This document shows, piece by piece, positions 8,435-16,919 of a stretch of DNA of 34,286 nt. Each line of letters starts with the position of its first letter. The first letter of the stretch is position 1. Origin of the DNA: JBMYQA01 sp049600855 (lineage in GTDB: Bacteria; Bacteroidota; Bacteroidia; Cytophagales; Flammeovirgaceae); contig JBMYQA010000030.1 of assembly GCA_049600855.1 (NCBI GenBank), positions 1-34,286 on the forward strand, given 5' to 3'. Under the pieces are notes generated by a model. It was not told where the DNA came from. It saw only the letters and a list, made by a program, of their open reading frames with translations, and ran no database searches. The position numbers were made by a program, and so were the translations under genes.

Positions 8435-8440
8435 GCAATA

Positions 8441-8905
8441 TTAATTTTTCTCAGGAGTTTCTAAGGTTACCCCAACTGCCAAAATACCAGGGAGTGTATC
8501 TAGGCGCATGTATTGTTTAATTTTGAACTGATAATCTCCTGTAGCGGGAAATTCATATTGTTCTAATAAGGGCAATTTACTATCGAAAATACTTTCACCA
8601 CTTCCCAAAGGCACTCCAGTATCAGGATGCATGAGATTGGCTTCTTGCAGCGAAGAGCGGAGTAAGTTCCCTTGTGCATCAGACAACTCGTACTTGACGT
8701 ACAAATTATAGTAAGGATAATCTAAATTGTATCGGATATTGTAAAACAAATCGTGTGGTTTGCCTTGTTCAGCACGAAAATTAAAAATAGCCATAGAGTC
8801 ATAATGCCAATTATTGGCTTCTAAATCCTTGAATTCATTGTATACAACTCCATCGTTACATGCCCATAAGCAGACTAAACAGGCAAAAAGCAAAAATCTC
8901 TTCAT
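8441..8905 (-). CDS. gldH: GldH-type gliding motility lipoprotein
   Basis: Lipoprotein of 154 residues. The signal sequence has a lipobox LWAC with the lipidated Cys at residue 16, followed by an acidic/polar residue pair. The mature part matches the GldH pattern: YNIRYNLDYPYYNLYVKYEL in the middle, DTGVPLGSGES, and a C-terminal FKIKQYMRLDTLPGILAVGV. GldH is needed for gliding in Flavobacterium and belongs to the Gld/T9SS-associated set; it acts in the periplasm or at the membrane. A TATGTTTG (minus strand, 8925-8932) just upstream matches the TAnnTTTG promoter element, but no TTG lies at the right distance. The other gld genes are not in this window. Confidence 0.85.
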   Translation of the reverse strand: MKRFLLFACLVCLWACNDGVVYNEFKDLEANNWHYDSMAIFNFRAEQGKPHDLFYNIRYNLDYPYYNLYVKYELSDAQGNLLRSSLQEANLMHPDTGVPLGSGESIFDSKLPLLEQYEFPATGDYQFKIKQYMRLDTLPGILAVGVTLETPEKN

Positions 8906-9006
8906 GAGGTAAAATTGTTTTTTACAAACATAATTCGAAATAAGTAATTGGACAGAATTATGTTTAATAAAACTTCAGAAAGATAATTGTGTTCAATTAC
9001 TTAAGT

Positions 9007-10245
9007 TTAAGAAGAAGTAGATGTAGCATAAAGCATTTGCAATTCCATAATTCGCTTAATGATTTCGTTAACGGTATCGCGTAATTCGCCCCCCATTCTT
9101 AAGTATTCCATCACTTGCTTGTCTTTTAAGAAATACAATTGTGCGAAATATAAGGGTTTACAAACCTCTTTAAACTTTGCTTTCCCCCACACCGAATGAT
9201 CGGGAATTTCTTGTTGAAAGTAATTCAATACAAATGTATGTTCGCCAAAAGCAATTAACATCATGATGTATTCCTGATGAAGTTTGCCATCAAACAAAAT
9301 AAAATCCATATCGAATAAAAAAGCTTCAGCCGTTTTTAAAGATGCTGATAAATTACCTTTCCACAGTTCAATTTTGGCTTTTAAGGTAAGGTAGTTGATT
9401 TTTTCCTTACGATGAATGGCTTTATTTACTGCTTCATAGGCTAAATCTCTTCTCATACGTTGTCTGAACAAGAAATCGGCCAAAAAATAAATGGTATTAG
9501 CTGTACCAATTTCTAAGATGCTAGGGTATAGCACTTCTGCTTTGGTAGGCTCTCCCAAACTTTCAACATATAAAATGGCTAAGGAGAGTGAGGTAAGCCC
9601 TTTTTTACGTTCGGTAATGCGAACTTTTTGCTGATTGAGGTCCATAATTTGTTCGAGTAACTCAGGATGGTATGCGCCATCAACAACTTCCTCATTTGCC
9701 ATATTTTCTTGCACTTTTTTCCAATAGCGAATCTCCTGATCACTGGCATCAATAGATTTGAGATAGCATTCTTCTGCTTTTTTAGGTTCTGCCAAGTTGT
9801 AGTGATACAAACTGCCCATCATCTCATAGACGTAATCGTTTTTGTTCTGTATGCGGGTTAAACGCTCCAATGCGGCCGAAAAACGATGTTCTTGGTAAAG
9901 GTCACGCGCTTCAGCAAACAGCTCGCGTGAAGACTTCGATAGCTTATGCGAAAGTGATTGATCGGTTTGATTTAAGAATTCCTTCGTTTTTTTGAGCAAT
10001 TCCTCCTGCAATTCCCAATCGATGAAAGTCACATTGGCTAATGCTTCACTAATGAAATAGGCCGCTCTAGGATTGTAGGCTTTATTTCCCATAGCTTGCA
10101 TGTGTTGCTGTGCGCGTGAACCCAACTCTTCTTGATTCTGGCACCAAGCTTCAAAAAAACTGACTAGCCAACGCACCCGACTTCGCCCAATATGCCTTCC
10201 CATGCGCATGAGGTACCAAATATTAAAAAAGCGCTCAGTAAGCAA
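9007..10245 (-). CDS. C-terminal remnant of an ATPase-wHTH-TPR protein (probable 5'-truncated pseudogene)
   Basis: The 412-codon frame has no ATG at its start (it begins at a TTG; the first ATG is at 10209). It remains open upstream to 10380 without an ATG. That upstream stretch encodes a winged-helix-like segment (KEIAQQTLISSKII, then LRKLEKAGWIE and NHLYLLTERFFNIWYLMR) of the kind found after the ATPase domain in Bacteroidota AAA ATPase/TPR proteins. After it come about 350 residues of helical TPR-like repeats. The frame is closed by TGA at 10381-10383, and no Walker motifs are found in the 250 bases beyond. I infer that the N-terminal ATPase half was lost. A short regulatory protein starting at 10209 is possible but less likely. 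Confidence 0.7.
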   Translation of the reverse strand: MLTERFFNIWYLMRMGRHIGRSRVRWLVSFFEAWCQNQEELGSRAQQHMQAMGNKAYNPRAAYFISEALANVTFIDWELQEELLKKTKEFLNQTDQSLSHKLSKSSRELFAEARDLYQEHRFSAALERLTRIQNKNDYVYEMMGSLYHYNLAEPKKAEECYLKSIDASDQEIRYWKKVQENMANEEVVDGAYHPELLEQIMDLNQQKVRITERKKGLTSLSLAILYVESLGEPTKAEVLYPSILEIGTANTIYFLADFLFRQRMRRDLAYEAVNKAIHRKEKINYLTLKAKIELWKGNLSASLKTAEAFLFDMDFILFDGKLHQEYIMMLIAFGEHTFVLNYFQQEIPDHSVWGKAKFKEVCKPLYFAQLYFLKDKQVMEYLRMGGELRDTVNEIIKRIMELQMLYATSTSS

Positions 10246-10380
10246 ATAGAGGTGATTTTTGGTATTGGTTTTTATAGTTTCTATCCAACCCGCTTTTTCT
10301 AGTTTACGGAGTTGGGCAGAAATGATTTTACTTGAAATTAAAGTTTGTTGGGCAATTTCTTTTTGACAACTTTTTAGTTG
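10246..10380 (-). pseudogene. upstream in-frame extension of the truncated ATPase/TPR gene (wHTH part)
   Basis: Forty-five sense codons in frame with the 9007-10245 gene, with no start codon, bounded by TGA at 10381-10383. The translation keeps a recognisable helix-turn-helix character (AQLRKLEKAGWIET) that runs directly into the annotated TPR protein. This shows that the present start lies inside an ancestral domain. Confidence 0.6.
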
Positions 10381-10384
10381 TCAA
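10363..10384. repeat. perfect inverted repeat at the truncation point
   Basis: TTGACAACT (10363-10371) and AGTTGTCAA (10376-10384) form a perfect 9-bp inverted repeat with a 4-T loop. It covers the in-frame TGA at the 5' limit of the decayed ATPase/TPR gene. It could be a deletion scar, a remnant element end, or a terminator for the rightward direction; the T run is in the loop, not after the stem. Confidence 0.6.
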
Positions 10385-10555
10385 TGTAATGTTTCAAGAT
10401 TTATTGCAGGTTCTTTTTTGTTATACACTCAAATCACTTCCTAGTTAAAAACCATAGTTGGATAGCACCAGTAATTCTCATTTTGTTCATTTTAGTTATA
10501 GAACCTAACTAAGAGAGTCATGTCTTCTTCGTTAAAAGATCATATTCTGTTAGTC

Positions 10556-10591
10556 TTGTCACAATATGATTCGAAAATCCTTCTAACTTTG
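10556..10591 (+). promoter_or_regulatory. putative promoter of rnhA
   Basis: TAACTTTG at 10584-10591 is an exact TAnnTTTG match 46 bases before the start codon. The nearest TTG (10556-10558) is 25 bases upstream, slightly longer than the usual 17-23 spacing. Confidence 0.3.
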
Positions 10592-10636
10592 TGAAGTTTT
10601 GAATTTGTTTAACTCGCATATTTTATTCTAGCACAT

Positions 10637-11098
10637 ATGATTGTCATGTATACCGATGGAGCATCGAGAGGAAACCCTGGGCCTGGAGGCTATGGAACGG
10701 TGTTAATTTCTCAAAAGCATCAGCTCCGTAAAGAATTTTCAGCGGGTTACCGAAAAACGACCAATAATCGCATGGAGTTATTGGCTGTAATTGTGGGTTT
10801 AGAAGCATTAAAATTAGCTAAAACGCCTGTATTAGTGTACTCAGATTCTAAATACGTGGTGGATGCTGTGGAAAAGGGCTGGATTTGGGGCTGGTTAAAA
10901 AAAGGGTTTCAAGGAAAGAAAAATGGCGATTTATGGCAGCGATTTATTCGGGTATATAAAAAGCATGACGTTTCCTTTAAATGGGTGAAAGGGCATGCGG
11001 GTATTCCTGAAAACGAACGTTGTGATCAATTGGCTGTAGAAGCCGCTCAAAGTCCTAATTTATTGATCGATCAAGGATATGAACAAAGCATGGCCTGA
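10637..11098 (+). CDS. rnhA: ribonuclease HI
   Basis: Cytoplasmic endonuclease that cuts the RNA strand of RNA-DNA hybrids, acting on R-loops and Okazaki primers. At 153 residues it has the usual length for the family. The full metal-binding set is visible: Asp7 (YTDGAS), Glu47 (NNRMELLAV), Asp70 (YSDSKYV) and Asp130 (ERCDQLA), plus the catalytic-loop His120 (WVKGHAG). The basic protrusion WGWLKKGFQGKK is also present. The ATG at 10637 gives the canonical N-terminus. The gene is 86 bases upstream of the broken Sir2 gene, and the two may once have been co-transcribed. Confidence 0.96.
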   Translation: MIVMYTDGASRGNPGPGGYGTVLISQKHQLRKEFSAGYRKTTNNRMELLAVIVGLEALKLAKTPVLVYSDSKYVVDAVEKGWIWGWLKKGFQGKKNGDLWQRFIRVYKKHDVSFKWVKGHAGIPENERCDQLAVEAAQSPNLLIDQGYEQSMA

Positions 11099-11184
11099 GT
11101 AGGTAATTAAGTAATATTGAATTAATATTGTTATCTTGCGGGCATTATCTTAAAATCAAATAAGAACACAATCATTACGAGTGC

Positions 11185-11999
11185 ATGGAATCATGGGAAA
11201 CCATAAAAACATGGTTGTTAGAAGCGGATGCTTTTGTATTGCTGACAGGAGCAGGGATGGGAGTGGATTCAGGACTTCCTGATTACCGAGGTACTTCTGG
11301 GCAATGGGGCAAAGTACATAGCGAAACAGATAAATCGGTATTTGAGGTTGTTAATCCTCAAAATTTTTCTGAAAATCCCGAATATGCATGGAAGTTTTTC
11401 GTTGCTCGTATGAAAGAGTATGAAACGACAACACCACATGCGGGATTTCAGATTTTATTAGATTGGATAGAACGCTTTGAACTGGATTATTTTGCATTGA
11501 CCTCTAACATTGATGCGCATTTACAGAAAGCAGGTTTTGAGGAAGACCGAATACGAGAAGTGCATGGATCGTTGCGGCATTTTCAGTGTGAAAATCCTAA
11601 GGTGTCTGATAAAATCTGGAAAAATGAAATTCCTGTTGATGAATTGATAGAGCAAGTGAATCGTGGGGAATACCCAACGTGTCCTTTTCAGGGTTACCTG
11701 CTCGGCCAAATGTATACATGTTTCGAGATACCACTTATGTGAATAAGCGATCTCGTGAGCAAAAAGACCGATTCATGCAATTTTTGGATCGGAATAAAGG
11801 AAAGCGATTTTTAGCTTTTGAGATAGGCTCTGGCCCTCATGTGCAAACCATTCGGATAAATACGCGAATGGTGCGAAAAGAATATCAGGCGAGTGTGGTT
11901 AGAATTAATCCGCACCACTTTAAAATTAAAGCGCCTGGCATTGGTTTAGGAATGGGAGCATTAGAAGCATTAGAGAAAATAGATCGCTATATCTCATAA
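11185..11999 (+). pseudogene. Sir2-family NAD-dependent deacylase, frameshifted
   Basis: Two overlapping frames together make one sirtuin. Frame one (11185-11742) carries the NAD-binding motif GAGMGVDSGLPDYRG (22-36), TSNID (106-110), the catalytic His127 (VHGS) and Cys135, and reaches YPTCPF at codon 168. Sirtuin homology then continues in the other frame as GLPARPNVYMF and, later, FEIGSGPHVQTIR, to the stop at 11997-11999. One missing base near the T4 run at 11685-11688 explains the shift; restored, the protein would be about 271 residues. Two of the usual four zinc cysteines also seem absent (QCENPK for the expected CxxxC-like pair, and a Ser or similar after CPF), consistent with relaxed selection. 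As sequenced, frame one ends in 17 unrelated residues. A sequencing indel is the alternative explanation. Confidence 0.8.
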
Positions 12000-12020
12000 G
12001 TTAGAACTTCTAAATTTTTA

Positions 12021-12737
12021 ATGACTGAAGCACTCATGAGTAAAGATAAGGGAGCTCAACGGATTTTGTTGGTTGATGATGAGCGGGATATTTTAGAAAT
12101 ATTGAGCTATAATTTAGAAAAAGAGGGCTATGCCATCAAAACAGCAAATGATGGAGAGTCTGCTATTCAAATTGCCAAAAACTTTAAGCCACAGCTCATC
12201 ATTATTGATATTATGATGCCTGTGATGGATGGGGTAGAAACTTGTAGACGTTTGAGAGAAGAATCGAGCCTCGATAATACGTTTATTATGTTTCTTACAG
12301 CACGCTCAGAAGAATATTCTGAAGTGGCTGCTTTTGATATTGGTGCTGATGATTACATTACCAAACCCATTAAACCAAGAGCATTAATCAGTAGAATTAA
12401 GGCCCTATTTAGAAGGGGAAGTAAAAAAATTAAACCCGAACAAGATGTAATTGAAATCGGGAAGTTTAAGATTGATAAAACAAGCTACATCCTTTATGTA
12501 GATGGTGAAACAGTCACACTTCCTAAAAAAGAATTTGAATTGCTTTACTTTTTGGCCGAAACACCTAATAAAGTATTTACACGCGATGAGTTGTTACAAA
12601 ACATTTGGGGCTCTGATGTATATGTACTTGCGCGCACAGTAGATGTACACATTCGGAGGGTACGTGAGAAAATCGGCAGTGAATACATTCGAACGGTGAA
12701 AGGGGTAGGCTATAAATTCTTATTTGAAGAAGATTAA
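12021..12737 (+). CDS. OmpR/PhoB-type response regulator
   Basis: Cytoplasmic transcription factor of 238 residues activated by phosphorylation. The receiver domain (about 14-128) has the acidic pair Asp19-Asp20, the phospho-acceptor Asp63 (IIDIMMPVMDG), Thr93 and Lys115 (TKP). The C-terminal winged helix (about 140-235) has LPKKEFELLYFLA, the recognition region RTVDVHIRRVREKIG, and the wing ending VKGVGYKF. This is the full PhoB layout. The ATG at 12021 or the in-frame ATG at 12036 could be the start; the second gives a more typical N-terminus. The histidine kinase 140 bases downstream is the likely partner, resembling the phosphate-sensing PhoB/PhoR pair, but no phosphate genes lie nearby to confirm it. 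Confidence 0.93.
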   Translation: MTEALMSKDKGAQRILLVDDERDILEILSYNLEKEGYAIKTANDGESAIQIAKNFKPQLIIIDIMMPVMDGVETCRRLREESSLDNTFIMFLTARSEEYSEVAAFDIGADDYITKPIKPRALISRIKALFRRGSKKIKPEQDVIEIGKFKIDKTSYILYVDGETVTLPKKEFELLYFLAETPNKVFTRDELLQNIWGSDVYVLARTVDVHIRRVREKIGSEYIRTVKGVGYKFLFEED

Positions 12738-12791
12738 TGGGCAATCAGAGCGTTTATCGCTAATGAAACCTTTTGTTCATATTCAAAATTT

Positions 12792-12840
12792 GCATCCTAT
12801 CGTAAATGTAGGCTTACTTTGCGATAGGATGTTTTATTTT
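12792..12840 (+). terminator. terminator-like hairpin between response regulator and histidine kinase
   Basis: CATCCTATCG (12793-12802) pairs perfectly with CGATAGGATG (12822-12831); further A-T pairs extend the stem inward. It is followed by TTTTATTTT (12832-12840). Confidence 0.7.
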
Positions 12841-12877
12841 AGACAAGTTCTTAACAAGGTTTCTTAATCCATTCATT

Positions 12878-13903
12878 ATGTTTAATACACCTAAGGCAGT
12901 TTCCTTGCTGTTGTCTTTCTGTATTTCTCTCATTACAGTGGCATTTTTGTCTTTAGTAAACAACATTTCTATAGAAGCTTTAGTGGTTGCTGCTACCTTG
13001 TCGTTTGCTTCCTCCTTTATCCTGATTTACCTCACCTTTAAGTTTTTGATATTCAAAGAAATAGAAAAAGTTCAGGAAGAGTTATCACACTTGTCTCACG
13101 ATACGGATAATCAAACGAATGGACACCAATCGGGGAATCCGTTAAAGCAAATCAATCAGGAAATTGTAGATTATGTGTCTAAAAAAGAAAGTGAGATAGA
13201 TCAGCTGAAGCGATTAGCGGATTACCGCAGAGAGTTTATTGCCGACATCTCTCATGAGCTTAAAACCCCCATTTTTGCTGCCCAAGGCTATGTGCTTACC
13301 CTACAAGATGGCGCAATTGATGATAAAAAAGTTCGGAATAAGTTTCTGAAAAAAGCAGCCAAAAGCTTAAATCGCCTTGATTCTTTGGTAACAGACTTGT
13401 TAACACTTTCTCGGATTGAGTCTGGCGTAAGTACCATGAATCTACAAATTTGTGATATTCAGGCACTCGTATTAGAAGTATTTGAACAATTGGATGGAAA
13501 AGCACTTAAGAAAGAGATCGAACTTAAGTTAGAAAAAGCCTACGAGGAAGGTTTGTATGCCATGGCAGATCCCGATCGTATGATGCAAGTGCTGATTAAT
13601 TTGATCAATAATGCGATATCGTATGGTCATGAGAAAGGTTGGGTAGAAGTGGCCTTATATGAAGAAAATGATAAAATACTGGTAGAAGTGCGCGATAATG
13701 GTCCGGGCATTGAACGCGAGCACCTCGATCGGGTATTTGAGCGGTTTTATCGAGTAGATAAAAGTCGTTCGAGTAAACAAGGTGGTAGCGGACTAGGATT
13801 AGCCATCACCAAACACATCATTGAGAGTCACGATTCGGTGATTACCGTAGAAAGTGAATTAGGAGAGGGAACGGTATTTAAGTTTAGCTTAGAGAAGGCT
13901 TAG
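12878..13903 (+). CDS. sensor histidine kinase (PhoR-like)
   Basis: Inner-membrane kinase of 341 residues. Two membrane helices lie at about 7-28 and 33-58 with almost no periplasmic loop between them, so there is no room for an external ligand domain. A linker or coiled region (60-115) follows, then HisKA with the H box FIADISHELKTP (His126) and HATPase_c with the N box (LINLINNAISYG), G1 (DNGPGIE), F (FERFYRVDKSRS) and G2 (GGSGLGLAI). All catalytic boxes are intact. The lack of a periplasmic domain suggests sensing within the membrane or through partner proteins. The likely substrate is the upstream OmpR/PhoB-type regulator, although a terminator-like hairpin lies between the two genes. Confidence 0.93.
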   Translation: MFNTPKAVSLLLSFCISLITVAFLSLVNNISIEALVVAATLSFASSFILIYLTFKFLIFKEIEKVQEELSHLSHDTDNQTNGHQSGNPLKQINQEIVDYVSKKESEIDQLKRLADYRREFIADISHELKTPIFAAQGYVLTLQDGAIDDKKVRNKFLKKAAKSLNRLDSLVTDLLTLSRIESGVSTMNLQICDIQALVLEVFEQLDGKALKKEIELKLEKAYEEGLYAMADPDRMMQVLINLINNAISYGHEKGWVEVALYEENDKILVEVRDNGPGIEREHLDRVFERFYRVDKSRSSKQGGSGLGLAITKHIIESHDSVITVESELGEGTVFKFSLEKA

Positions 13904-13974
13904 GGAAAGCTTTGAAAAGAAAAATTAGTATTTATTGTAGTTAAACATTCTTTTAATTTAATTCTTAACTATAT

Positions 13975-13994
13975 TTACGTAAGTGCTTACGTAA
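13975..13994. promoter_or_regulatory. perfect 20-bp palindrome upstream of the MarR-GNAT gene (candidate operator)
   Basis: TTACGTAAG (13975-13983) and CTTACGTAA (13986-13994) are perfect inverted half-sites separated by TG, 33 bases before the start codon. The left half overlaps a near-consensus -7 element (TATATTTA, 13970-13977). This size and symmetry fit a dimeric winged-helix repressor such as MarR, so autoregulation is likely by inference. Confidence 0.65.
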
Positions 13995-14026
13995 TTAAAT
14001 TACATTATACCTTACTAATACTGCTC

Positions 14027-14974
14027 GTGAATAACTTTTACAACACATTAGGCAAAATGGCTTTGGGAAGCAGGCTGAGAAGATTGAGTGAACGACTATC
14101 GGAGCAAGCATATAAAACATATGAGCTATACGATATTCAAATTGAGCCAAGGTGGTTTCCTGTTTTGCATGTGTTAGCTCAAGGCAAAGCCATGACGGTT
14201 ACTGAGATTGCCGAAATCATCGGGCATTCCCACCCTTCGGTGAGTCAGATGGTGCGCGGCATGTCTAAGGCGGGTTATATTCAATCCAGTAAAGATAAAA
14301 AGGATGGACGTAAGACCTTTCTAACCTTATCTGAAGAGGGAAAAGCCTTAATAGCACCGATGCGTACGGCTTGTCAAGACGTAGAAAAAAGCGTAAATGA
14401 AATGTTGAAACAGACGCATCATGATCTTTGGGAAGGCTTAAATGAATTGGAGTATTTATTAGAGCAAGAGGATTTATTTCATCGCGTAAAACGCTTCAAA
14501 AAAGCGAGAGAGTGCGAAGAAGTAATCATTATGGACTGCCCACCCGAACACTACCAGACATTTAGCACCCTAAACTACGAGTGGATTGAGCAGTATTTTA
14601 CGGTAGAAGAAGGTGATCGTTTGGCTTTAGATCATCCAAAGAAATACATTATTGATAAAGGAGGGTACATTTTGGTAGCTGATTATCATGGAAAAATTGT
14701 GGGGGTATGTGCATTAGTGAAAATGAGTGAGGAACGTTATGAATTATCCAAAATGGCAGTGTCACCCGAAGTACAAGGAAAAGGCATTGGGTGGAAGCTT
14801 GGAAATGCCATTAAGGAAAAGGCTAAATCGTTGGGAGCGAAGTATGTCTACTTGGAAAGTAATACCAAACTGATTCCCGCACTGAAGCTCTATCAAAAAT
14901 TAGGCTTCAAAAAAGTGAAAGGCGAACCTTCTCCTTATGCCCGCGCTAATATTCAGATGGAGGTAACATTATAA
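14027..14974 (+). CDS. MarR-family regulator fused to a GNAT acetyltransferase
   Basis: Protein of 315 residues with two domains. The N-terminal MarR-type winged helix (about 10-145) has TVTEIAEIIGHSHPSVSQMVRGM as helix-turn-helix and a wing around DKKDGRKTFLTLSEEG. The C-terminal GNAT domain (about 163-315) has a complete acetyl-CoA motif: KMAVSPEVQGKGIGWKLGNAI, with QGKGIG at 250-255. Such MarR-GNAT fusions are known in bacteria; substrates are mostly undefined. The first start is GTG (14027), with an ATG at 14057. A perfect palindrome lies 33 bases upstream, so it probably represses itself. A separate GNAT gene follows 236 bases later. The substrate cannot be read from the sequence. Confidence 0.88.
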   Translation: MNNFYNTLGKMALGSRLRRLSERLSEQAYKTYELYDIQIEPRWFPVLHVLAQGKAMTVTEIAEIIGHSHPSVSQMVRGMSKAGYIQSSKDKKDGRKTFLTLSEEGKALIAPMRTACQDVEKSVNEMLKQTHHDLWEGLNELEYLLEQEDLFHRVKRFKKARECEEVIIMDCPPEHYQTFSTLNYEWIEQYFTVEEGDRLALDHPKKYIIDKGGYILVADYHGKIVGVCALVKMSEERYELSKMAVSPEVQGKGIGWKLGNAIKEKAKSLGAKYVYLESNTKLIPALKLYQKLGFKKVKGEPSPYARANIQMEVTL

Positions 14975-15210
14975 CAGTTAATCCATCAGGTAAATACTTA
15001 ACTACTCATTGCATTTTAATGATGGGTTTGCAATCATTTAAGGAGTGAACGCACAACGAGTTAGCATCTAATCGTTTTACAAGAATAAGAGACTGTTGTG
15101 AAAATTGCCTAAAAAAAATCAAGCATATATTTCCAAACAGCCGCTAAGAAAACCGTTAAGGGCTAACAGAATGGTCAGTAAACGTTATCCTATTACGAAC
15201 AACATAAGCT

Positions 15211-15753
15211 ATGCAAAATTTAGGGAGCACTAAGGTCTATATACGTCCCATTATGACGATAGACAATGAGGCATTATTCAAGGTAATTGAAACCGTCATG
15301 TATGATTTTGTCACCTGTGGAGAAGGAACGATTCTCTCCGATCCTACAGCCAGAAATATGGCGGCCTGTTATGAGGAAGATCGAGCAGTCTATTATGTAG
15401 CCTTTGTGGATGGTAAATTAGTTGGTGGCTGTGGCATTCGGCAACTGGCAGGGGCAAGCGAAGCGTATTGCGAGTTGCAACGCTTGTTTTTATTACCAGA
15501 GTCGAGAGGTACTGGCTTGGGGCATCAATTAATGCAATTGTGTATGGATAAGGCCGTAGCGTTTGGTTACCGCTATTGTTACCTCGAAACATTGGAAAAT
15601 ATGATAGCAGCGCAAAAACTCTACAAAAAATGGGATTTTATAGTGATAGATCAGGCACTGGGCAATACAGGGCATGGTGGCTGTAATGTGTGGATGTTGA
15701 AAGAGTTTAACCCAAGACAGTCTATTAAGCAATGCTTCTATAAAAAGTATTGA
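15211..15753 (+). CDS. GNAT family N-acetyltransferase
   Basis: Single-domain GNAT of 180 residues. The acetyl-CoA binding motif is CELQRLFLLPESRGTGLGHQ (RGTGLG at 99-104), with the downstream YLETLENMIAAQKLYKKWDF typical of the fold's C-terminal half. The acceptor substrate is unknown. It lies on the same strand as the MarR-GNAT gene, but the 236-base gap argues against tight coupling. The last about 15 residues (NPRQSIKQCFYKKY) look like a non-conserved tail. Confidence 0.85.
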   Translation: MQNLGSTKVYIRPIMTIDNEALFKVIETVMYDFVTCGEGTILSDPTARNMAACYEEDRAVYYVAFVDGKLVGGCGIRQLAGASEAYCELQRLFLLPESRGTGLGHQLMQLCMDKAVAFGYRYCYLETLENMIAAQKLYKKWDFIVIDQALGNTGHGGCNVWMLKEFNPRQSIKQCFYKKY

Positions 15754-15791
15754 TGGCTACTGGGCAATTCACCAACTAATCAGAGTGCATC

Positions 15792-16796
15792 TTACCTATT
15801 TTTGATGGCTTCCAGAAATTTCTTGGGGGGTGTCATATATAAGCTGAACTTCATAAACTGAGTGAGCTCAGGTTGTAAATCTACAATCTCATTATCTTGA
15901 AACCCTTGAGGATCAGATACAAAGAAGTTGATGTAACGTAAACCGCCATATTCAATTCCAAACCAAAGCCAATCGTGAATTTCTCGATCAAACCTGAGCT
16001 TTGCCCGAACTTCCGATTTGCGAATTTGCAGGTTGTCGAAACCTTCCAATAGTTCATCTACGATGTGGTAACTAGCACCAGAGAGTTCCGTGGTGAATGT
16101 TAAAAACATCTTGTTCGAAAAACCATAACTCAAGTTGACTGATCGAGGCAGCGTCATTTGGAGTTTGAGGTGTTTATTAAAAAAGTGTTTGTAGGAAAAT
16201 ACTGGATAAATTCGCGGAGAGCCTAAATCGTAGCCGCCTAGTACACCCCAACCAATTTCGGTTCTGGGGCTTTTTTGGGTGGAATAAATGACAACTCCCG
16301 ACACTTTGAGTAAACGAAGCAATGCCCGGCTTTTATAGGTATCCCCATTGAATTGAATGCCAAAAGAGCCTTGAATGGTGTGTTTATTTTTAGTGGTCCG
16401 TTGGAATAAAACATCAAAGCCTGTTCTTCTTAAGCCTTTATTTTCCAATTGCTGGAAAAGTGGGTAGTTCGTATTGGTGATATCTTCGAAGCGAAATTGC
16501 TCATGGCGATATAGAAATCCAAGTCCAAGTGCCCAGCCATCTTTAATGTAAAAGGGAAATCTTGCTGAAAAATCCCTTCTTAAATTTTCTCGAATGTCTG
16601 CATGGTCGTTTCCAAATTGATCAGATTGTGTGGCTACACCAAAATCACGAATAGTGGTGAGCGAAAGATTAATCAGCTTGGATTGAGGTTCATAAAATTG
16701 AGGTAGGGAATCTGAAAGACTTTGTTGGGCTTGAGATGGAATAGCCATCATAAGCAAAAGAATGATCCTCCCCCAAAAATACCATTGCTGCGTCAT
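15792..16796 (-). CDS. putative outer-membrane beta-barrel protein (DUF6268-like)
   Basis: Protein of 334 residues with a signal peptide (hydrophobic 8-20, cleavage likely after SQAQ). The mature part shows alternating hydrophobic/polar strands rich in aromatic residues (GWALGLGFLYRHEQF, TEIGWGVLGGYDLG, WFGIEYGGLRYINFF), typical of an outer-membrane beta barrel. It resembles the DUF6268 group seen in Bacteroidota, but I am not certain of that name. There is no plug or carboxypeptidase-like domain, so it is not a SusC/TonB receptor. Function unknown. The next gene upstream on the same strand is separated by a terminator, so it is probably its own transcription unit. Confidence 0.7.
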   Translation of the reverse strand: MTQQWYFWGRIILLLMMAIPSQAQQSLSDSLPQFYEPQSKLINLSLTTIRDFGVATQSDQFGNDHADIRENLRRDFSARFPFYIKDGWALGLGFLYRHEQFRFEDITNTNYPLFQQLENKGLRRTGFDVLFQRTTKNKHTIQGSFGIQFNGDTYKSRALLRLLKVSGVVIYSTQKSPRTEIGWGVLGGYDLGSPRIYPVFSYKHFFNKHLKLQMTLPRSVNLSYGFSNKMFLTFTTELSGASYHIVDELLEGFDNLQIRKSEVRAKLRFDREIHDWLWFGIEYGGLRYINFFVSDPQGFQDNEIVDLQPELTQFMKFSLYMTPPKKFLEAIKNR

Positions 16797-16845
16797 ATCC
16801 TCTAATTTAATCGGAACGAACCCGCCAAGGTAAAGGATTTCAACT

Positions 16846-16888
16846 AAAAAAATAACTCCTGCGCTTACGAATGAATCAGCAGCAGGAG
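16846..16888 (-). terminator. Rho-independent terminator of the SH3b-domain gene
   Basis: On the minus strand, CTCCTGC (16888-16882) pairs with GCAGGAG (16862-16856), extended by three further pairs around one bulge. It is followed by a T-rich run (complement of 16855-16846). Confidence 0.75.
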
Positions 16889-16919
16889 ACTTGAGGTTTC
16901 AAAAGTAGTACACCGTGTG

